A stretch of DNA of 64,000 bases, taken from an uncultured Tateyamaria sp. GTDB taxonomy: Bacteria; Pseudomonadota; Alphaproteobacteria; Rhodobacterales; Rhodobacteraceae. The position numbers and the translations under genes were made by a program. Below, piece by piece: positions 62,592-64,000 of the stretch (its first letter is position 1; each line of letters opens with the position of its first letter). The stretch spans positions 89,835 through 153,834 of the forward strand of contig CAJQRC010000003.1 of assembly GCA_905480645.1 (NCBI GenBank), read 5' to 3'. The notes beneath the pieces were generated by a model. The model made no database searches. It was not told the origin of the DNA and saw only the letters and a list, made by a program, of their open reading frames with translations.

Positions 62592-63478
62592 TTTATGGCC
62601 TCATTATGGAGAATCGCAGATGGCACTGGGCTTAATATATTTGCTGTGTCCGAGACTGGTTCAGCTCCATAGTGGCGCAAAACACGCAGAAACTTGAGGC
62701 GTTCGTAGTCTGCAGACAGTCTGACCCGCAACCTACCACCCGGGTCAGCAGTAATTTGTCCAATCAACAGGCCTGCTGGAAATACTCCGCCGTCTCCACT
62801 GCTAACCACACGATCACCGGGACGAACGAGATCGGGATTTTCAAGGAAATCGATAGGGGGTGCTGCAGAGTTATCGCCTGCTACAATTGCAGTTTGGCCA
62901 GAAGGTTGAATAATAGCTGGAATACGGCTGGAAGCGTCTGTTGCTAGAATTACACGTGCGGTGTTTTTTGCGACGCCTGATATCCGACCTACAAGACCTA
63001 TGCCGTCCATTGTAGCCCAGCCTTCAACAATACCATCGTGTGCACCGATATTCAGCAAAACAGACTGTCGGAAGGGTGAACCTGAATCGGCCAGCACAAC
63101 ACCAGTAATATAAGTCAAACGAGAATCGAGCTGCACATTATTCAGGTCAAGTAGTCGTGCGTTTTCTTGTTCAAGTTGGAGTGCAGCTTCTTTCCAGACC
63201 TGCATTTGTCGCAATTCACGACGCAACTCGGTATTTTGGTCTGCAATGCGTTGATAGCTTTGAAAATCACGAACTACATTAATAAAACCAGTAACTGGGG
63301 CCATGGCCCATTCCATATTGGGTACAACTTTGTTGGTGACTTGAGCTCGGAATCTTTCAACACGCGGATTGTCGATACGCCACAACAAAAAAAATCCAAA
63401 CAGGCTCAATACCAGAACAGCAAATATCAGCCGCCGAAGCGGGCCTCCATAGTCCACGGCATTGCTGTCCTTCTTCAA
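62588..63478 (-). CDS. mreC: Rod shape-determining protein MreC
   Basis: A 296-residue bitopic protein linking MreB to periplasmic wall enzymes. One TM segment (LIFAVLVLSLFGFFLLW) near 13-29 is followed by a coiled coil at about 70-110 (ELRRELRQMQVWKEAALQLEQEN, here given as the heart) and two beta domains with VLLNIGAHDGIVEGW, LVGRISGV and the VRPGDRVVSSGDGGVFPAGLLIG (in two parts) stretch. It overlaps mreD and is 88 bases after mreB. Confidence 0.93.
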   Translation of the reverse strand: MKKDSNAVDYGGPLRRLIFAVLVLSLFGFFLLWRIDNPRVERFRAQVTNKVVPNMEWAMAPVTGFINVVRDFQSYQRIADQNTELRRELRQMQVWKEAALQLEQENARLLDLNNVQLDSRLTYITGVVLADSGSPFRQSVLLNIGAHDGIVEGWATMDGIGLVGRISGVAKNTARVILATDASSRIPAIIQPSGQTAIVAGDNSAAPPIDFLENPDLVRPGDRVVSSGDGGVFPAGLLIGQITADPGGRLRVRLSADYERLKFLRVLRHYGAEPVSDTANILSPVPSAILHNEAIK

Positions 63479-63566
63479 GGTTTTCCTATCTTACTCTGTG
63501 ATACTTGAGACCGATGGTCTGAATTTTAGTACACTGGGGCAAGTCTTGCTCCTTAGATGCCACGAC

Positions 63567-64000
63567 TTAACTGTCGTAATCTATAGCGTGACGTAATTGT
63601 TTTTCAAACTCTAGTGCTTTGCCTGTTCCTAATGCTACGCAATTCAAAGATTCGTCCGCAATAGATACAGCCAGCCCAGTTTGCTCACGTAGCGCCAAGT
63701 CCAAATCTCCCAGTAAGGCACCACCGCCAGTTAGCATTACGCCGCGATCCACAATGTCTGCTGCTAGATCAGGAGGAGTAGTCTCTAGTGCGGTCATTAC
63801 AGCTTCACAGATTTGCTGTACCGGCTCTGTTAAAGCTTCAGCTATTTGCGCTTGTGTGACTTCAATTTCTTTGGGTACACCATTGAGTAGATCGCGGCCA
63901 CGAATTTGCATGGAGGTGCCGCGTCCATCGTCAGGCATTCTAGCTGTACCAATTGATGTTTTGATTCGCTCTGCAGTCGTTTCTCCAACTAGCATGTTTT
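63567..64000 (-). CDS. mreB: Actin-like protein MreB, C-terminal part
   Basis: The last 144 or so residues of MreB, cut by the right edge. LVGETTAERIKTSIG, DLLNGVPKEIEVTQAQIAEALTEP (in two parts), and GVMLTGGGALLGDLDLALREQTG (in two parts) are MreB C-terminal features including the phosphate-2/adenosine GGGALL loop. MreB filaments guide elongation. The start lies outside the window. This is the upstream gene of mreC-mreD-mrdA-rodA. Confidence 0.95.
   Translation of the reverse strand, partial: NMLVGETTAERIKTSIGTARMPDDGRGTSMQIRGRDLLNGVPKEIEVTQAQIAEALTEPVQQICEAVMTALETTPPDLAADIVDRGVMLTGGGALLGDLDLALREQTGLAVSIADESLNCVALGTGKALEFEKQLRHAIDYDS

Noticed and set aside
63481..63560. Short inverted repeats between mreB and mreC
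   Set aside because: AGACC-ATC-GGTCT is too small and lacks a T run; the operon likely continues through it.

Overview
The window reads as a chromosomal core-gene segment from a low-GC alphaproteobacterium, most likely a marine Rhodobacterales (Roseobacter-type) lineage. The basis is a CcrM-type methyltransferase, DUF2125, a MoxR-DUF58-BatA/DUF4159 cluster, a GpmI-EnvC-CtpA block, an RpoH2-like sigma factor, lipid A genes and the mreB-mreC-mreD-mrdA-rodA elongasome. No species is named because the evidence is family-level only. There are no insertion sequences, prophage, CRISPR arrays, rRNAs or convincing tRNAs. Genes are tightly packed, with many 1-14 base overlaps (ATGA, TGATG).

Layout. 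1-10.6 kb: partial HpaI-type aldolase, rnhB, ccrM (preceded by two GANTC sites), mutY, dciA-dsbA-CaiB operon, then a minus-strand lipid A/Kdo and housekeeping block (pmbA, cysQ, waaA, lpxK). 10.6-17.9 kb: DUF2125 protein, SDR plus enoyl-CoA-hydratase-like pair, trhO, the NAD-salvage genes pncA and pncB, and a decayed EamA transporter pseudogene. 17.9-25 kb: arfB, a candidate small RNA or leader RNA with an extraordinarily long Shine-Dalgarno element, yhhQ, a phytase-like esterase, mepA, yggT, recQ and yaaA. 25-32.3 kb: MoxR AAA+ ATPase, DUF58, BatA/DUF4159 and vWA-like membrane proteins in one overlapping operon, plus divergent DUF1285. 32.5-43 kb: polA, a 54-residue zinc-finger gene, a LexA box, a C-terminally short dnaE2, gpmI, envC and ctpA, closed by a strong terminator. 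43-51.6 kb: SH3-domain protein, M3 peptidase, membrane-anchored MoeB/ThiF protein, dut, coaBC, chaN-like gene, rpoH, cobU and a CobC-like phosphatase. 51.7-64 kb: gshB, rsmI, lppC-like lipoprotein, glnD, ghrA and the cell-elongation operon (mreB partial).

How the genes work together. Envelope biogenesis dominates: lipid A/Kdo, murein endopeptidase, EnvC/CtpA, LppC, MreBCD/PBP2/RodA, YggT and the MoxR cluster. A second theme is genome maintenance: RNase HII, MutY, RecQ, Pol I, SOS-controlled DnaE2, dUTPase and CcrM.

The observation most worth a second look is the minus-strand locus at about 18574-18800, between yhhQ and the ribosome-rescue gene arfB. It has a TTGACA element, a 15-base perfect complement to the conserved 3' tail of 16S rRNA used as an ultra-long Shine-Dalgarno, an 18-codon ORF, competing helices and an intrinsic terminator. 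It could be a ribosome-sensing leader of arfB, a dual-function small RNA, or a 30S-binding RNA. Its function is inferred, not shown.
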